Shown here: positions 1 through 16,753 of the stretch, piece by piece | Numbering within the stretch: position 1 is the first letter of the stretch | Layout of the letters: every line of letters begins with the position of its first letter | NCBI GenBank assembly: GCA_963082875.1 | Contig: OY720100.1 | Coordinates: 8,990,001-9,054,000 of the forward strand | Source: Corella eumyota | Taxonomy: Eukaryota; Chordata; Ascidiacea; Phlebobranchia; Corellidae | Length of the DNA stretch: 64,000 nt | Direction: 5' to 3' | Made by a program: the position numbers and the translations under genes | Notes under the pieces: generated by a model | Seen by the model: only the letters and a program-made list of their open reading frames with translations | Told to the model about the DNA's origin: nothing | The model's database searches: none

Positions 1-2
1 GT

Positions 3-2484
3 TCTGAAATCGATAAAGAAAATAAAATAGAACATAAAGTAACTGAACTGGAAGAAACTGAAATGGAACAAGATATGTTAAGTCAAAAGGTAAAATTACA
101 CATTTGTCACAAATTAAATGTTATAAAACAAACCTTAATAACTTAGGAGATTAAAAAAGAAACAAAGTCAACGCAAACATGCTGCAAAAAAGGAAAGCAT
201 AGCAAAGGTTACAAAATAAAATAGAAATCCATCTTTTAAAATTTGTCCTACACACATTGTTTACTAACATTTAACAGGTTCACAATGTTTTCCTAAATCG
301 TGTACCATCTCAACACAATGCAACCTTTTGAATGCTCCACCAATTCAAAAATTATCAAGTGTGGCATATTCATTCTCAAGTCAGTCTACAAGTGATACCG
401 TAGATAATAAAAGCAGCGTTAATGACAGTCAAGATCTTTTTTCAACTTCCTCTGAGCAGAGTAGCCAGCAGTAAGATCAAGATAAACTGCAAAATGATAT
501 AAAACATAAATTTAGACAAAGTACCACTATGTTTTTTTTTACAGAGATAGTAACAAAGTAAGTGATGACGATAAGCAGTATCTAGTGAGCCATCATCAGC
601 TATTAAAACTGTTTAAAAAATGTTCATGTTGTTCAACATTGCTGAGTACAACAAATATAATCAAAACTGTTATTGGAGCTCTTATTGTTGTAGAGCAAGT
701 TTGTACAACTTGTAAAAATACAATAACATGGGAGAGCCAAGCATTTATAGGAAGGGTTCCTGTTGTAAACTTTCTGATTACATCAGGAATACTTTTTTCC
801 GGCTCCAACCCAACAAAAATTTTAAGGTTTTTCAAGTTTATGAATGTACAAAGCATTTGCTACAGGTTTTTTTACTATTAAAATTTGAATTGTGTCATGA
901 TGATTACAGCAGTCACAATAACAAATTAATTTGTACCATAGGACATTTTTACGTCACCAAGAGCAATATTTGCAACCTGCTATATGTAGAGTTTGGACGC
1001 ATGAACAAAACAGCCTGTTTGATGTGCTTCGCTCATATGAAGAACCACGAATTTTAGGTGGAGATGGCAGGTCAGATAGTCCAGGCCACAGTGCAAAATT
1101 TGGGACCTACACAACGATGGATATGGCCCTAAAAAAAATAATTGATATTCAGATTGTACAGGTATAAATTATGCAAAAATTATGTGTCCAAAAATTTATA
1201 TTATTTTACAAATTTTTTTACAGAAAAACGAGGTTGGAAGTTCTAATAATATGGAGCTAGAAGGTTTAAAACGCTCAATGCAAAGGCTTCAATTAGAAAA
1301 TATTGGTATTGAATCCATTGTTACTGACAGACATATTGCCATTGCAAAATGGATATCAGAAAATTTAACCTGCCATCATTTTTTTGACATTTGGCATGTT
1401 GCAAAAGGTAAATCTAAACACTTCTAAATACATAAAATACACTAAACAAGTTTAAAATTATGTACCTTATGTTAAGGTTTGAATAAAAAAATTAAATCTG
1501 CTGGTAAATTGTCTGGGTGTAATTTGATTGAAGAATGGAGACAAAGCGTTATTAGCCATGTATACTGGTCAGTTGTTTCAAGTCCATATAAAAATGAGGA
1601 ACAAATTATTGCCAAGTTCACAAGCATTTTAAATCACATTCACAATATTCACAATGGCAACTATGAGTATATTGCTTGTAGCCATCCCCCACTATTAGAG
1701 GAGACTAAAAAAAGAAAAAAATGGTTTTTACCTGGTGAATATATAAATATATTATGTTTTGCCATTACTTAGTGGTGAAAATGTTTGTCAGATAAAAAAA
1801 GATCCAAAAAAAGGTTATTTCATTTTTAAATTAATATCAGGTAACAAGGACAGTGTTAAGCTAGAGGAAATTTTAACGCAAAAAAAATTATTACATGATA
1901 TCAAAAAGCTTTCTCCAACTTATCAAACAGCAGAAATTGAAGCCTTTAATTCAGTTATTAATCAATTCGCCCCAAAGATGACAGCCTATAGTTATGAAGG
2001 AATGCATTGTAGGTAAGTGAAACGCAAAACTAATAAAACATTACCTTTACTGTTTAATGTATAAAACTTGTATTGCAGAACTTTGCTTGCAGCTTTGCAT
2101 TATAATGAAAATGCACACAGAGTGCAGGCTGTAAATAGAAACGGAGTTTTTCAACACAAGGTGACTTTTCCAAGGGCAAAATCAGGAGGTTTTGTTATTC
2201 GAAAGATACTGGAAAAATCAACTTATAGTAAATAACAAAATATAATCATGTTTAAAAATTGGCCAAATTTATTATAAGTATCCTTAAAACATGCTGTTTG
2301 TCTAGATTATGTTACCGATCTACAGGATACCGCTGCCTCTATCATTGCTTCTGGCAGAAAAAATGAACTTCGGTACACGTGTATGTTGTACCCCCAAGGA
2401 AGGCCTCCATTTCTGTCCGAAAATTGCATAAGACCAGATATGGAGATGGCAATTTCCCAAAAAATTTCCCGATTTAACAACTAA
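3..2484 (+). CDS. DDE-transposase-derived multi-exon gene, 3' part (5' end outside window)
   Basis: Spliced exons about 3-89, 279-470, 545-865, 942-1161, 1224-1407, 1477-~1731, 1773-2012, 2079-2227 and 2306-2484 give one continuous protein; phases agree at every junction except 1731/1773, where the exact splice site is unclear. Recognisable blocks: a Cys-pair region (CSCC, then CTTCKNTITW), PVVNFLITSGILFSG, the acidic signature GGDGRSDSPGHSAKFGTYT, VTDRH, FFDIWHVAKG, LSPTYQTAEIEAFNSVI, FAPKM and ALHYNENA. These match a family of uncharacterised metazoan proteins that I believe belong to the Kolobok-type (THAP-associated) DDE transposases; the superfamily name is tentative. GDGR-D, TDRH and the late E (AEIEAF) look like the acidic catalytic series. 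The final intron (2228-2305) removes an in-frame stop; the last exon encodes a C-terminus typical of the family. Nine short introns suggest a resident or domesticated gene rather than a fresh insertion. No terminal repeats were seen. Confidence 0.72.
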
Positions 2485-2559
2485 TAAGTTTAACTTTCTA
2501 AAGTTTAAAAATTTTTCATGCATTACTTTTAACGACTGTTTTATTAAAAAAAAAAAAAT

Positions 2560-3581
2560 TTAGTTTAAAACAGGTAAAACAAATCCTTTGTATTGTGTGC
2601 TAGGAAACGTATTTCTTATTTTAGTAACAGCACAAGATGGTAATGGAACTCGAATACTTTTTCCCAGGTATCCCCAATGCCATCTTACCAGTTGTCTATA
2701 TGCAAGATGTCTATACTTCCTGAAATAATAGAAAAGGGGAAAGTCAGCCAAACAAGTTAAAAAATTAATGTTACATCTAGCTTATTCAACTTTATAACTA
2801 ATTGAAATAACAGCATTTTATCACAACTATTACTGATTTTGTTTTACCAAAAAAATTTAAATATACTTACTTGTGCTGGTTACTATTTATTACACCGACA
2901 TCATATTGCTGTCTATAACCAAACAAAGCGGTTTGTAACACCCATGGATTTAAACAAACCGCTTCAAATCCAGGGTGCTCAATGATGCAAGGATCTTTTG
3001 GTCCAATGTTTAATTTAGAAATTTCTTTACAGCATACTGATTGGTATACTGAGTCCATAGGAAGGCAGTTTCCACACAAACACCTGTAAAAATATGTTTT
3101 GTTACTTAAATACTCAATGCGTAGGTGTATACTATTTATTTTGACTCAAATATATACTGCAACATTTTTTTGGAGTTATTCAGCTACATTGATCATAATT
3201 TAGCAGTTCTGCTACTTGTTTCAATACAGGTTGTGCGCAGGGTAGAATAAAAAACATGAAAAATAATTATGTACTAGTGGACTAGGCTGATTAAGCTTAA
3301 TACAATTCCAGTTACAACCATTTAAAAAAAATTTTTTTTTCATTAATTAAACAAGTAATACGTGTTTAAATCCTGACGTGTTTAAATCCAGCTTACCAAG
3401 CATTATCTTTAAGGCGATTTTGTCCATTTTGCTCAAATTCATGAACCACAGAAACAGGGGTGCTCATTTTTAAAATTTGAGCATCGCTATATTCCGGCTC
3501 AAACATGTAGCCTGTAGAAAATAGTTGGTCAACATCAGCCTCAGAACCCGTAGAGCTACTACAACTATCAAACTTTGACAT
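2560..3581 (-). CDS. P2X7 C-terminal (ballast/zinc) domain protein
   Basis: Three exons, 3581..3397, 3083..2871 and 2719..2560, join in phase to 185 residues. Residues 1-60 are Ser/acid-rich and unstructured-looking. From residue 62 the protein matches the intracellular ballast domain of vertebrate P2X7: WCLCGNCLPM (human WCQCGSC), a second cysteine pair (VCCKE), CIIEHPGFEAVCLNPWVL, then RHLAYRQLVRWHWG and LPSCAVTKIRNTFPS (human RHCAYR...ILPSCCRWRIRKEFP). In P2X7 these cysteines bind zinc and the domain binds guanine nucleotide. No P2X channel domain or membrane segment is present, so this is the domain on its own, as known for many invertebrate paralogues; its role is unknown. It ends 75 bp from the stop of the convergent transposase-like gene. 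Start chosen as the only ATG opening the frame. Confidence 0.85.
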
Positions 3582-6500
3582 AATTTACTTTACTTAAATA
3601 CTTTTGGACTTTCTTGAGAAACAAATAGTTTATTCGGCGAAAAGAAAAATGTACACGAGGCCCGCAAACGCGTCATAGTTATTTTCACACCGGTTCGCGG
3701 GATTTTTGCAATGTCAATTTTCATAATTAAAGAACTCTACTATTAGATTATTAAAAAATGTAAAACTTTTTTTTAAAAATTGAGAAAAAATCTGCTAACA
3801 TTATAAGATTAAAATATATTACTTTAACTAAAAATACAAAAAACATGTCGCATGCCCTTTAAATAGGAGCTTGGAATCTACTAAGCATGATTATTATTTA
3901 GCAAAATCTTCACCATTTGATAGCGCAATTGACCACAAACGGGCGCTAGATAGCTTAAAAGCACAGACCCAGTGATGCCAAAATAAAACGATGGGTGTGG
4001 TGTGCTATGTTGCGTGAACAAAACTCACAGTAACTTCTTTATTATTAACCTTTTCAGGGCCACACAGTAAATGTTAATCACATCATTACCAGTTTATCAG
4101 ATTTCTACTTTCCCTTAACTGACGGCCTTAATTCTATTTTTTATATTGGTTTAAATTTATATACAGCAAATTTTAATAAATTCGATCTCGTGATTTATCA
4201 TCGAAAAGCATAAAATCACAATTAGCCTTCTGGTAAGGCCAGCAAAACAAAGTGATCAATTTTAGAAATAATATTATTGCAATATTATATAGAATTTTGC
4301 CGCTTATTGAAACCAGAAGCAGGTTTTTTTTTGTATGAATGAATAATTAATTAATTACCAAAGGACCTTGCAAATTTTGCGCCCATACGATCTCCTATAC
4401 CGCAGCAGGTGTGCTTTTTTATTAAATAAAGGTACACACAACTGTTTGCATTTCTTTATATTTTATTTAGTGATAGACAAGTTCACATTAAAATACATAT
4501 ACCTAACTCACCACTTTAAGACAAATGTGGTATTTTTGATAACATGGAGGTCTCACTAGAACGACGCCACTTTTACCATTGATTCGGGCTTGCTTACGAT
4601 TTAAAAACAACGCCAGTAACAAACATTATGTACAACAACATGAGCAAAAAACAAAGCGATTATAATATTAAGGGCGAGCGACCTGTTACAATAATAAGGA
4701 TAAACCCAAAAAACGTAAAATAACGAAATGCGTCATCATTGAAAAAATGGGCAAAATAAAAACAAGCGAATTTAATGCGACGTCGCGACATAATTTTCCA
4801 GGCCTAATATGATGCAATACCCGTCGCGTCGTTGGACTGCTGGGTTGCGCGTGTTGGCCTATATACGCACGTTAAAATCAATCGATACCAAGGAATGTAG
4901 AATGAAGCACTGCGATAATGTTATTTATTGACCAAAACCATCGATAAAGCTATGCCACAGTGACACAAACGCCTTCAAACATACGCGACCTTATTCGCGT
5001 TTTAACTACGACATAATTCACACAATACTGCCATTTTGGCAACTACACTGCGGTAAAGACATAAAGCCTGTAATTACGTCGGAAACAAAGCTGTTTCCTG
5101 TTAGAAGTTAAAAGATATAACAATCTGGCAAAAATTTAACTACACGCAAAAACGTCGAATTTAGACTGAAAAAAAAAATCGAATAAATAGTATAAAAAAC
5201 ACATGCGCGGTAGGTTAAACATTTCCCAATATAGCAGGTTCAGTGTGGGCGGAAACAAAGTTTCGTTCGCAATATGCGAGGCAAAACCTAAAAATACGTT
5301 TTTGATAAAGTGTGGGGTTGCCAAAACGCAACAAAAATATGACGGGGGATTAAAAATATAAATATAGGGGTTAAAATTACAACTCCTGATTAAGAGATTA
5401 ATTAAAAAGGGCAAAAAAATCTGCAAAACGCTAGCAAAACGAATAGTTGCCGTGATTCTCAAGACTGCCATTGAATCGCACTACGTCATTCGTAATTATA
5501 ATAATAACAGCACAGCAAGACAAAGGGTCTTGCAGAGAATGGCGCTCACACGATGATATAGCAACGAAGAGGCGACAAATGGTCGATACGTTTTCGTAAG
5601 AAATTGCAAATCAATAACGCAACGTAAGCATTGTACTTTCATTTATCAAAACGTCTTATATGGAGTATATTCGCTCGATCAATACTCACATGCGAATTTG
5701 GAAATAAACTCTGCGAACACAAATTTGCTTAAACAAACGATTATGTATGATGGGGTTTAACAGATGTACATTTGTTGCAAAGGCGAAACCTTTGCAGCAA
5801 CAATTATAACATTTCGAGGCAAAAAACATACATAAATGAAGATTAATTAAAAGCGTATAAAAATTACTTTTTAAAACATGCTTAGATTATAAGCAGGCCC
5901 TGCTGCTCCTTGTCTGCGTTGAAAAAAGGTTTTCTATTAGTCTATCAGGCTATAAAAAAGTCAATTGGATGTTTTGGAGTCTGTGTAATGTTATATTATT
6001 CACAACAAAAATCCAATACAAGAAACAACAGCGCCCGCATATTAAAACTACTCATAAACATGAACATTGGTTAAAAGCATTTGGAAAAAATATTAAATTA
6101 ATCGAATAATACACATTGGTTTGTGTGATCATGCAGATTGTAACGATCAGTATTAAAACAAAAAAATTTCGTTAAAGTTGGTAAATTATTTTCGATCATG
6201 CATATTATAAGAAGCGACAGCAAATCTGGAAAAAAAGGGTTTCTCATGAGCGCGTTCGATACGCGCAAATGAAGTATTTTTAACATGTACAACATACGAG
6301 ACAGAACAAAAAAAAGAAAGGGAAAAACACACAAAACTGAATTAACAACAGGCCTGGGGTTTTGTATTTAAATAAACGGCCCGTATGGAAAATTATTGCA
6401 CTTTATTACAAGGTCCTTTTTTTCGAAATGTATGTGACAAAAATTACTAATCGCTTTAAAATTTCAAAGGTTTGTATTTTCCATATTAAATGCGCAATGG

Positions 6501-7410
6501 CACATGGCTATAGCAGCAACTACAACTTACAGACAAAAGAGAGAGTATTACGGACGAGCGTGAATACGCTGGGGTGGGTTTTAACCTGTGAGTAATGATA
6601 AATCGACAGCATAGGGCGGAAGGATAAAACGGTGACACTGGCGTCGATAGCCCAAACGGCAATGTACATAACATACTAATTGATTGAACGCCCCAGATCG
6701 CTGCTGTTTTGTTAAGGTTAGAATAATAGTAATAATATAATAATAATAGTAGACTTGTAGCAAACAAAATAATAAAAAAATGATAAACAGCAACAAACAA
6801 AATTCACATAATATTGAAAAAACTAATAGATAATAATCTAAACGAAATTATTGATTGCCAAAGACAACTTTCGTTACAGGAAAATTTGTTGCGTGGCAAA
6901 ACAAAAGTTTTTAGGTGGTTAACACATTTAATTTCATTTGAATACAAAGCCGGTGGATAAGAAAACAAAAAAGGAGCTGATTAGTTACTGGCTTCAACAA
7001 AACATGATAGAGCAACTAATCGTCAATTTATAAAAAATTATTATTTTAAACATAATTACAAGAAAAAAACTTGACAAAAATAATTAAAATGTTCTAATAA
7101 CAGGAACGTATGATTCAGCTCCCCTGAATAAAAATTGATTGGAAAAATAGCATCCAGACTTTTTAAAATACTTACAAACACAAATACAACTCAGACACGT
7201 ATCAAGTTCGGCTCTGTCTGTATGTTCCACTGCAATTGGAGAAAAACAAGAACAATTTAACAAATTTTTGGAGTTCTAAAGGAGAGATTATTTTCGCAGA
7301 TCTGCGACTCCCCGGTTCTCTATTTATATTTGTGTTCATGCGTTTAATTGTCTCGCCGGCGAGCGTACGACAACAGAGTAGAAGGCAGTGTACGATCGAC
7401 TGCCTCGCCG
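3582..7410. other. Non-coding stretch between P2X7-domain gene and G-beta gene
   Basis: No ORF with domain-like composition and no exon chain found on either strand. About 4560-6320 carries visibly more CG dinucleotides than the surrounding DNA. The end near 7400 presumably holds the 3' UTR of the minus-strand G-beta gene, and the end near 3600 the promoter of the P2X7-domain gene. The ORFs at 5136-5471, 6362-6595 and 6486-6800 look like chance frames. Confidence 0.5.
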
Positions 7411-10803
<3,393 letters not shown>

Positions 10804-13800
10804 TTTTTATAATTTTTTTCAAGTTCGGTGCCTTATTAAAACAGACACAGTACTTTTATTTCCGACTAATTTTTAACACCAATGTTTAATTTCTCTTTGA
10901 CTCTGGGCTAAAAAATCTTGATTGGGCCTGGTTTTGTTAAGATTCTTTAAGCCTTTAGTTGTGATCAATTGTCCATAAAATATATCACTGCGTGGCAGAA
11001 ACCTTATAAAAACTTATTCGAATCTATATGCAAGAATGTGCTGTAAATTTTTGTAATCTAATGATATATATATATATACATTATTTTCAAATAAAACTAG
11101 CTTTCAAAATTTCATCATTAATTCAAATCATAGTCAACTAATACCAGTACTTCAATAATTTTCCGATACATTAAAATCAAAATTTTGTTTTATCAAGTAA
11201 ACACATATGTTGTAAACATATTATGCATGTACTTTTAAATAACAAAGTTTAAATTAATACAATAATGATTTGCATGACACAGACCATTTCACCATTGTTG
11301 CAAGCCCACACACATTACAGCTTGTTATTTGAAAACAAATTCTTACAAACAAATTTGAAAATAAAACAATAAAAATCCATTTTTCTTTTGATTCTACAAA
11401 ATTATGCTAAAAATTTACAGATGTTTTAAAAATCTCAATTCTTAAAACTACTAGGCGTGGCATTATCACAACATCCAAATTAGTTAAATAATATATTACT
11501 TGTAACAATTAAAATTAAATAAATCTACAGATTTATACATTTGCAAAATTTTAATAAATTAAAAAACAAAAATATTAATAAAGATGCAGCTTACACAAAA
11601 TAACAACTTTTCTTAACATTTTAACAAAACGTATAAACTAGTTTATATAAATGTTTTAAATTTAACAAATTAACATTGTTTTTTAGAATGTGAGAGTATA
11701 TATAATAAAAACACAAAACTAATTTAAAATCTTGGTAAGCTTTAACGTTTAGAATATGTTATTTTGCTGACATTTCACAAAAATGTTTAAAAATGAATAA
11801 AAATAAATCATTAAGTTATCATCAAAATAAGATTTACTGCAAAATATATTGACTTAACCCATAACTATGTGCCAAATTACAAGCATATTAAAAGATTTAT
11901 TAAAACAAGCAGTTTTAAAAATATAGATAAATGGGAATATAGATCATTGACTCACAGGCACCTTTTAGTAATCAAAAATTGTTTTATATAATGCTAAAAT
12001 GGTTAAAATGTAACTTTTTATAAAAAAACATATACAAAATAAATTTCTTATTTTACTTATAAAATGCAATTAAATAAGACTATTTTTAACAGTTTAAAGT
12101 TAGCCAAACAAACTTCAAGGTAAAATGCCCATTTACTTTTACTTACTAAAGTAACAAGTGAATTTGTGAAAAGTAATGTAGCCTATTAAACTTTTAGAAT
12201 GTTTATAGATAGTCTTACTATTTCTTTATTTAACAATAAACTGCCTTGCAACAACAAAAGCCTATCATTTTATAACATACTGTTAATAATATTAATTTTA
12301 AACCAACATTTATAATCATCTATTTGTTGCAAATTTGCCATATTTGGTCATATTTTGTTAACTATTTGACTACAATAAAAAGTCTAAAATGTGGCACATA
12401 AAAGCTATAAATTTGTTAATATCTGCCGTTTTATAAAATTTTATTTGCCAAATTTATTTATAAACTAGTTCTTTGTACAAAAATTAAACTATTCCGGCGT
12501 CCAACTTTTACATGCAAAACAATAAATCGCGACCGCTAGCCAGTCTACAGCCTAACAAAATGAAAGACAAAATTGCAATTGAATTTAGACTTGATTGTTC
12601 GATTTACAACGTCCATTGTGACAAAAAACTATCAACTACACATACATTTTTACTTAAACAAACATTATTGAACGTTCTTTTTCCTAAACAATCACACTTT
12701 ATTGCTGTTAAAAGCGATGCAAGCACTTTATTTCTGTATTTTCTGGCGAGCGTTTTATAATTCTTTGATTATATTTTCATTTTTTAGTATTTTCCTTTAG
12801 CCAACGCCCCGGCCACAAACTATCCCGGATGTACACAACGAACCAATCGATGGAAAGAAATCAATAAAAAAAATAATTTTTTGAAATTGAAATAATAAAC
12901 TTTTTACAAGAAAATTAACTTTAAGCATATTAACTAAAAGATAAAAATTTATATAACATTCAAAAAATATTAAACTTTGTTTAAATATCGAATCGCATAA
13001 TCTACAAGACTTTAAAAAGTTATATAACTATATTAAGAAAATGGAGGCAAAAAATTACTCCATAATTTATTTACATATTAATAAAATATATAATATTTTA
13101 TTATTCTAGCTTCAACTTTTATGCTATTTGTTAAAAATTAAAATTAAAAAAATGCGGATAAACTTGCTTCTATTTTAGTTGCGCAGTCAATAAAAATTCT
13201 ATAAATAGACAACCGAATTTGGGTAAAAAAATGACTATCATCAATGACTTGGATTCGTAATTACACCACTAAATTAGTAAAACGCTGAATAATTTCGGGA
13301 CAGAATTTTTACATAAACCTAAAAATTATGATCAATATTTTTTAATACGCGTAAAAATAAGATTATTTTTCGCTTTTTAAACATGACGTTGCGAACTTTT
13401 CCACAGCCATTGTGACGCAGTGACACGGTTTACTAATCTAAGGTTCGTGATAGTTTGCACGTTTTTAACTTTATTACATACTGATATGTTTTGTCCATCT
13501 TGACTAAACAGCTTAGATAACTTATTCTTATTTAATACCAAAACGTTTATGGTCAATTTATAAAAAAATATAATGTTACGTAACGAAAAACGATGCTTAA
13601 ACACGTCACAAATATAATTTTATACAAAACGATAAATTGTAAAACGCTTTTTACAAGTTGTTTAGTAGCATTTAAATATATATGTGTAAAACGGATTTTA
13701 AGTTATTTTTTCTGATATGTCATAATTATTTTTTTGCGGTTGTTAACGGTTGTAATTAATTAAATAGTTCACACGTCGAGTACTTTCGGTGAAAGTTGGT

Positions 13801-14984
13801 ATTTTCCAAGGCATTAGCCAAGCACTTAAGAGACTTTAAATAGAGCAACAACCTACTTTAGAATGAGCCTAACAGTATTGTGTGTAAATCGCGTGCTCAA
13901 TGCTTTCCACTGGACTGAATAGCCAAAAAATATTGGGATTTAGTTAAAAAGTACCATTAACTGTAATAGATAATTAATTTAGATGGCGTGTAAACCTAGC
14001 AAACAAAATTGTCAAAAATAGAACAGAAAAATATATTGGATTCCTTTTTCAAAAATTATTTTATTTAGTTTTACGCAACTTTGGAAGCATTAAAAGAAAA
14101 AAACATTAGCAACAGTTACAAAACGCCTTTAGATTTATATATATAGTTGAGGTAATTAATTATCAAACCTTCAAATCATTTTTGGCATAAATTGTTTTAA
14201 AGTTACACCTCGCGTTATAAAATGTAATTCACAAGTAGAACAAAAGAAACATATAATCAACCCTAATACTGTGCATCGCTGGCATACAACCCTATGCTTA
14301 CCTATATTAAGTTACATAATTAAATCTTATTGAAAAGTTATATGATATCGGTTTCGGTATGTTCAAAATTGACTGCGCGACCTTTTTGACCTATAGTTCT
14401 ATATTAGTGACATAGGTCTTGAATTGATATATCGCTTGGTACAGAGCGTGGTGTATTCGCTTAGATTAACTACATTTATATAAACCTAAGGAGGCTAGAA
14501 AAACAAAGCGATATAGGAGTCGTTAGTTAGTCAAAGTGCTATTAGATTCACCACAAAATCAGTTTAACTTATGTCACTTTAAAGTCTAGGTTGCTATACT
14601 AGCTTACCAAAACTTCTAAATGTTTTCGTAACTCGTAACAATTTTTGTATAGACCTGAGCTCACCTATTGTTAGCTGAGTAAACAATTCATCTTTACGTT
14701 GCGCATTTATATATGGCTGTTGCTAAGCAAAATATGTGACAAGTGTACTTTTGCCTAAACCAGATAGAAATTAAACATTTTATCAGGCAAAGTTGTATAT
14801 TTTAAGGTAAAATATCAGATTTAGATAGAATCCAAGACCATCTTAACCCAGTTAACTCTGCTAAAACGTCGATAAGTAACTATTAGCAAATTGTTAGCTA
14901 AAATTTTTGCGTTTTAAAGGGTTCAAAACTCAATCTAAGCTGCTTTACGGTTACAATGTGATGTAAACTGCGTTACTAGTAACC
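10804..14984. other. Long AT-rich intergenic region
   Basis: About 4.2 kb with no supported gene. The G-beta gene and the next gene (14985) are divergent, so both promoters should lie here. Very AT-rich from 11000 to 12480; small ORFs at 12512-12760 and 13377-13604 have no recognisable composition or splice context. Confidence 0.5.
14719..14730. promoter_or_regulatory. Possible RFX X-box-like palindrome
   Basis: GTTGCTAAGCAA is an imperfect palindrome resembling an RFX X-box (GTTGCC/T...AGCAAC), about 255 bp upstream of the start at 14985. RFX sites often mark ciliary genes. A single 12-bp match in AT-rich DNA is weak evidence. Confidence 0.2.
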
Positions 14985-16753
14985 ATGGAACTAGACACTA
15001 GAACAAGCGAAAACTTTGGAATAATTGACACAGAACCAGATAAAAGTTCGCTGTCACCTGCCGAACAAAAAAAATTAGACAAGGCCGAGAAATCCCTCAA
15101 GAAAAAGAAAGAAAAATGGAAAGTGTTTGTTGATTTTTTGTTGCGACACATAAGTATTGTGACAACAAAATATGCAAGCTGGGAAAAGGAAGAATTCGAA
15201 CAGTTCAAGGTAAAATATATTTAAATTAGGCACAAAAAACTTTCCCGTATTACATATATGCGAATGTAAATAATAAGTTGTATTGGTGTAACCATCCACT
15301 TGAAAAAAACCTACCAAGCTTGTTTATCTTTAATCCAAAATTTTAATATTAACATATGCATAGGAGGCACTAGAAAAAGCCCAACGGTTAGATGAAAAGG
15401 AATCAAAAGTGGCCGCAAACACTTACAAGAAACTTAAGGAAAGATCTGAAATCCTGGCCACGCGAAGATATTTTGGCGAATGTAATAAAATTCGAAAATA
15501 CATCGATTTAATCGCTCGCATGAGGGCGCTAAACCTCATCGCCAGAGACTTTTACAAATCGATCAAAAAAGGAAAACTGGAACCATTAGAAGGAATATTA
15601 AACCACCTCCAATATTGGAAGGGCTTCGTGGGTTCCACATTCGACATTGGGGCGCTAAACCCCAAAGGGGTCGACCAAAATCACCCTGGTAAACTTTTGA
15701 ACACCCTAATTAAATAAACTTTTGAAACTGAGGTAAAATTTCAAAAACTACGTTTTAAAATTTTTTAGCATACAAGATCCGGGGATTTTTAATCTCGTTT
15801 TCCCCCATTTTTTTCTTTTGTTGTAATCGGAAAATTACGTTACCGCTTGATTAAATTTCAGGAATGAAATACGTAATGTGGCTGTGCTTGGTCCGTACCC
15901 TCCTTAATCTGGGCCAAAAGTTTTTGCAGTGCGCCTCTGAATTGACCGAAATTCCCCTGGTCGCCGTGTCCCTGTATGTAAGTTTCAACTTGACCGAAGA
16001 ACAAATGGTCGTCTGCTCGAGATTAGAAGACATTTTGGCTACTCATGTGACCAGGGGTAATTGATTCTAAAAAAATTAAAAACGTGTTATTCGATTCAAT
16101 TTAAAATACGCTTCATAGTACATGTACTTTACGCCTTTTAATTTAGATTTAAAATTTTTTTTTTAAAAACACACACAATTAGGCATATTAGGCAACCTAT
16201 TTTATAATTCATTTATTTTAGCCAAAAAAAGAACGCTTTAATCCAATAATAGCAGTTTTTTTTCAATATACCCTCCAATAAGGGATTAATTCACGCGATT
16301 ATTTCTTTAAAATATTAACTTTCAGGTGCAGTTATTTTTAATAAGATTTTAATAATTTTTTGGCTTTTTTACGGCTTGTTAGTTTTTTGCAAGCCATGCG
16401 CAAATAACAATAGAACATTCGAGAACGGTGCTAAAGTGTTACCAATTTTAGCAAAATAATCACCCTTTTTCGCTAAAAATATGCATACCTATATTTTTTA
16501 TGACCTTTTTGTTGTTATAGCAACTGGGGTTCAAGCATCTAGTTATAATAGTGGAAGTAGCCTTAACTTTAGTGGTATGGCTTCTGCGTTAGACGTCGGC
16601 AAAAAAAGAAACGGCCATGCAATACAGCTACCAGGTGAAAACGACCATCTGACCTTTGAACTTCCAGACGAGCCACCGAAAGACAAGAAGAAAAAGAAAA
16701 AGGGCAAAAAAGGAAAAAAGGGGAGCGCCAAGAAGAAGAAAAAAAAGAAGTAA
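14985..16753 (+). CDS. Lysine-rich coiled-coil protein of unknown function
   Basis: Four exons, 14985..15209, 15364..15688, 15862..16056 and 16521..16753, join in phase to 325 residues. I do not recognise the family. Residues 1-75 are charged and end in an amphipathic stretch (WKVFVDFLLRHISIVTTKY). Residues 76-180 are predicted helical, with KERSEILATRR and IRKYIDLIARMRALNLIARDFY. Residues ~184-248 contain a hydrophobic segment (MKYVMWLCLVRTLLNLG) with several cysteines, which could be a buried helix or a membrane segment. The last 50 residues are a disordered tail that is acidic/proline-containing, then almost pure lysine with a few Gly, Ser and Ala. No signal peptide. The lysine tail resembles those of axonemal or nucleolar proteins, but this is only compositional. 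The start is the first ATG of exon 1. Confidence 0.72.

Noticed and set aside
2320-2523. 67-residue minus-strand ORF
   Set aside because: It is the reverse of the last exon of the plus-strand transposase-like gene (2306-2484), whose translation fits the family.
6486-6800. 104-residue ORF with many Leu/Tyr, possible membrane protein
   Set aside because: Composition reflects a TAT/TAA microsatellite-like stretch (6715-6780); no second exon or homologue seen.
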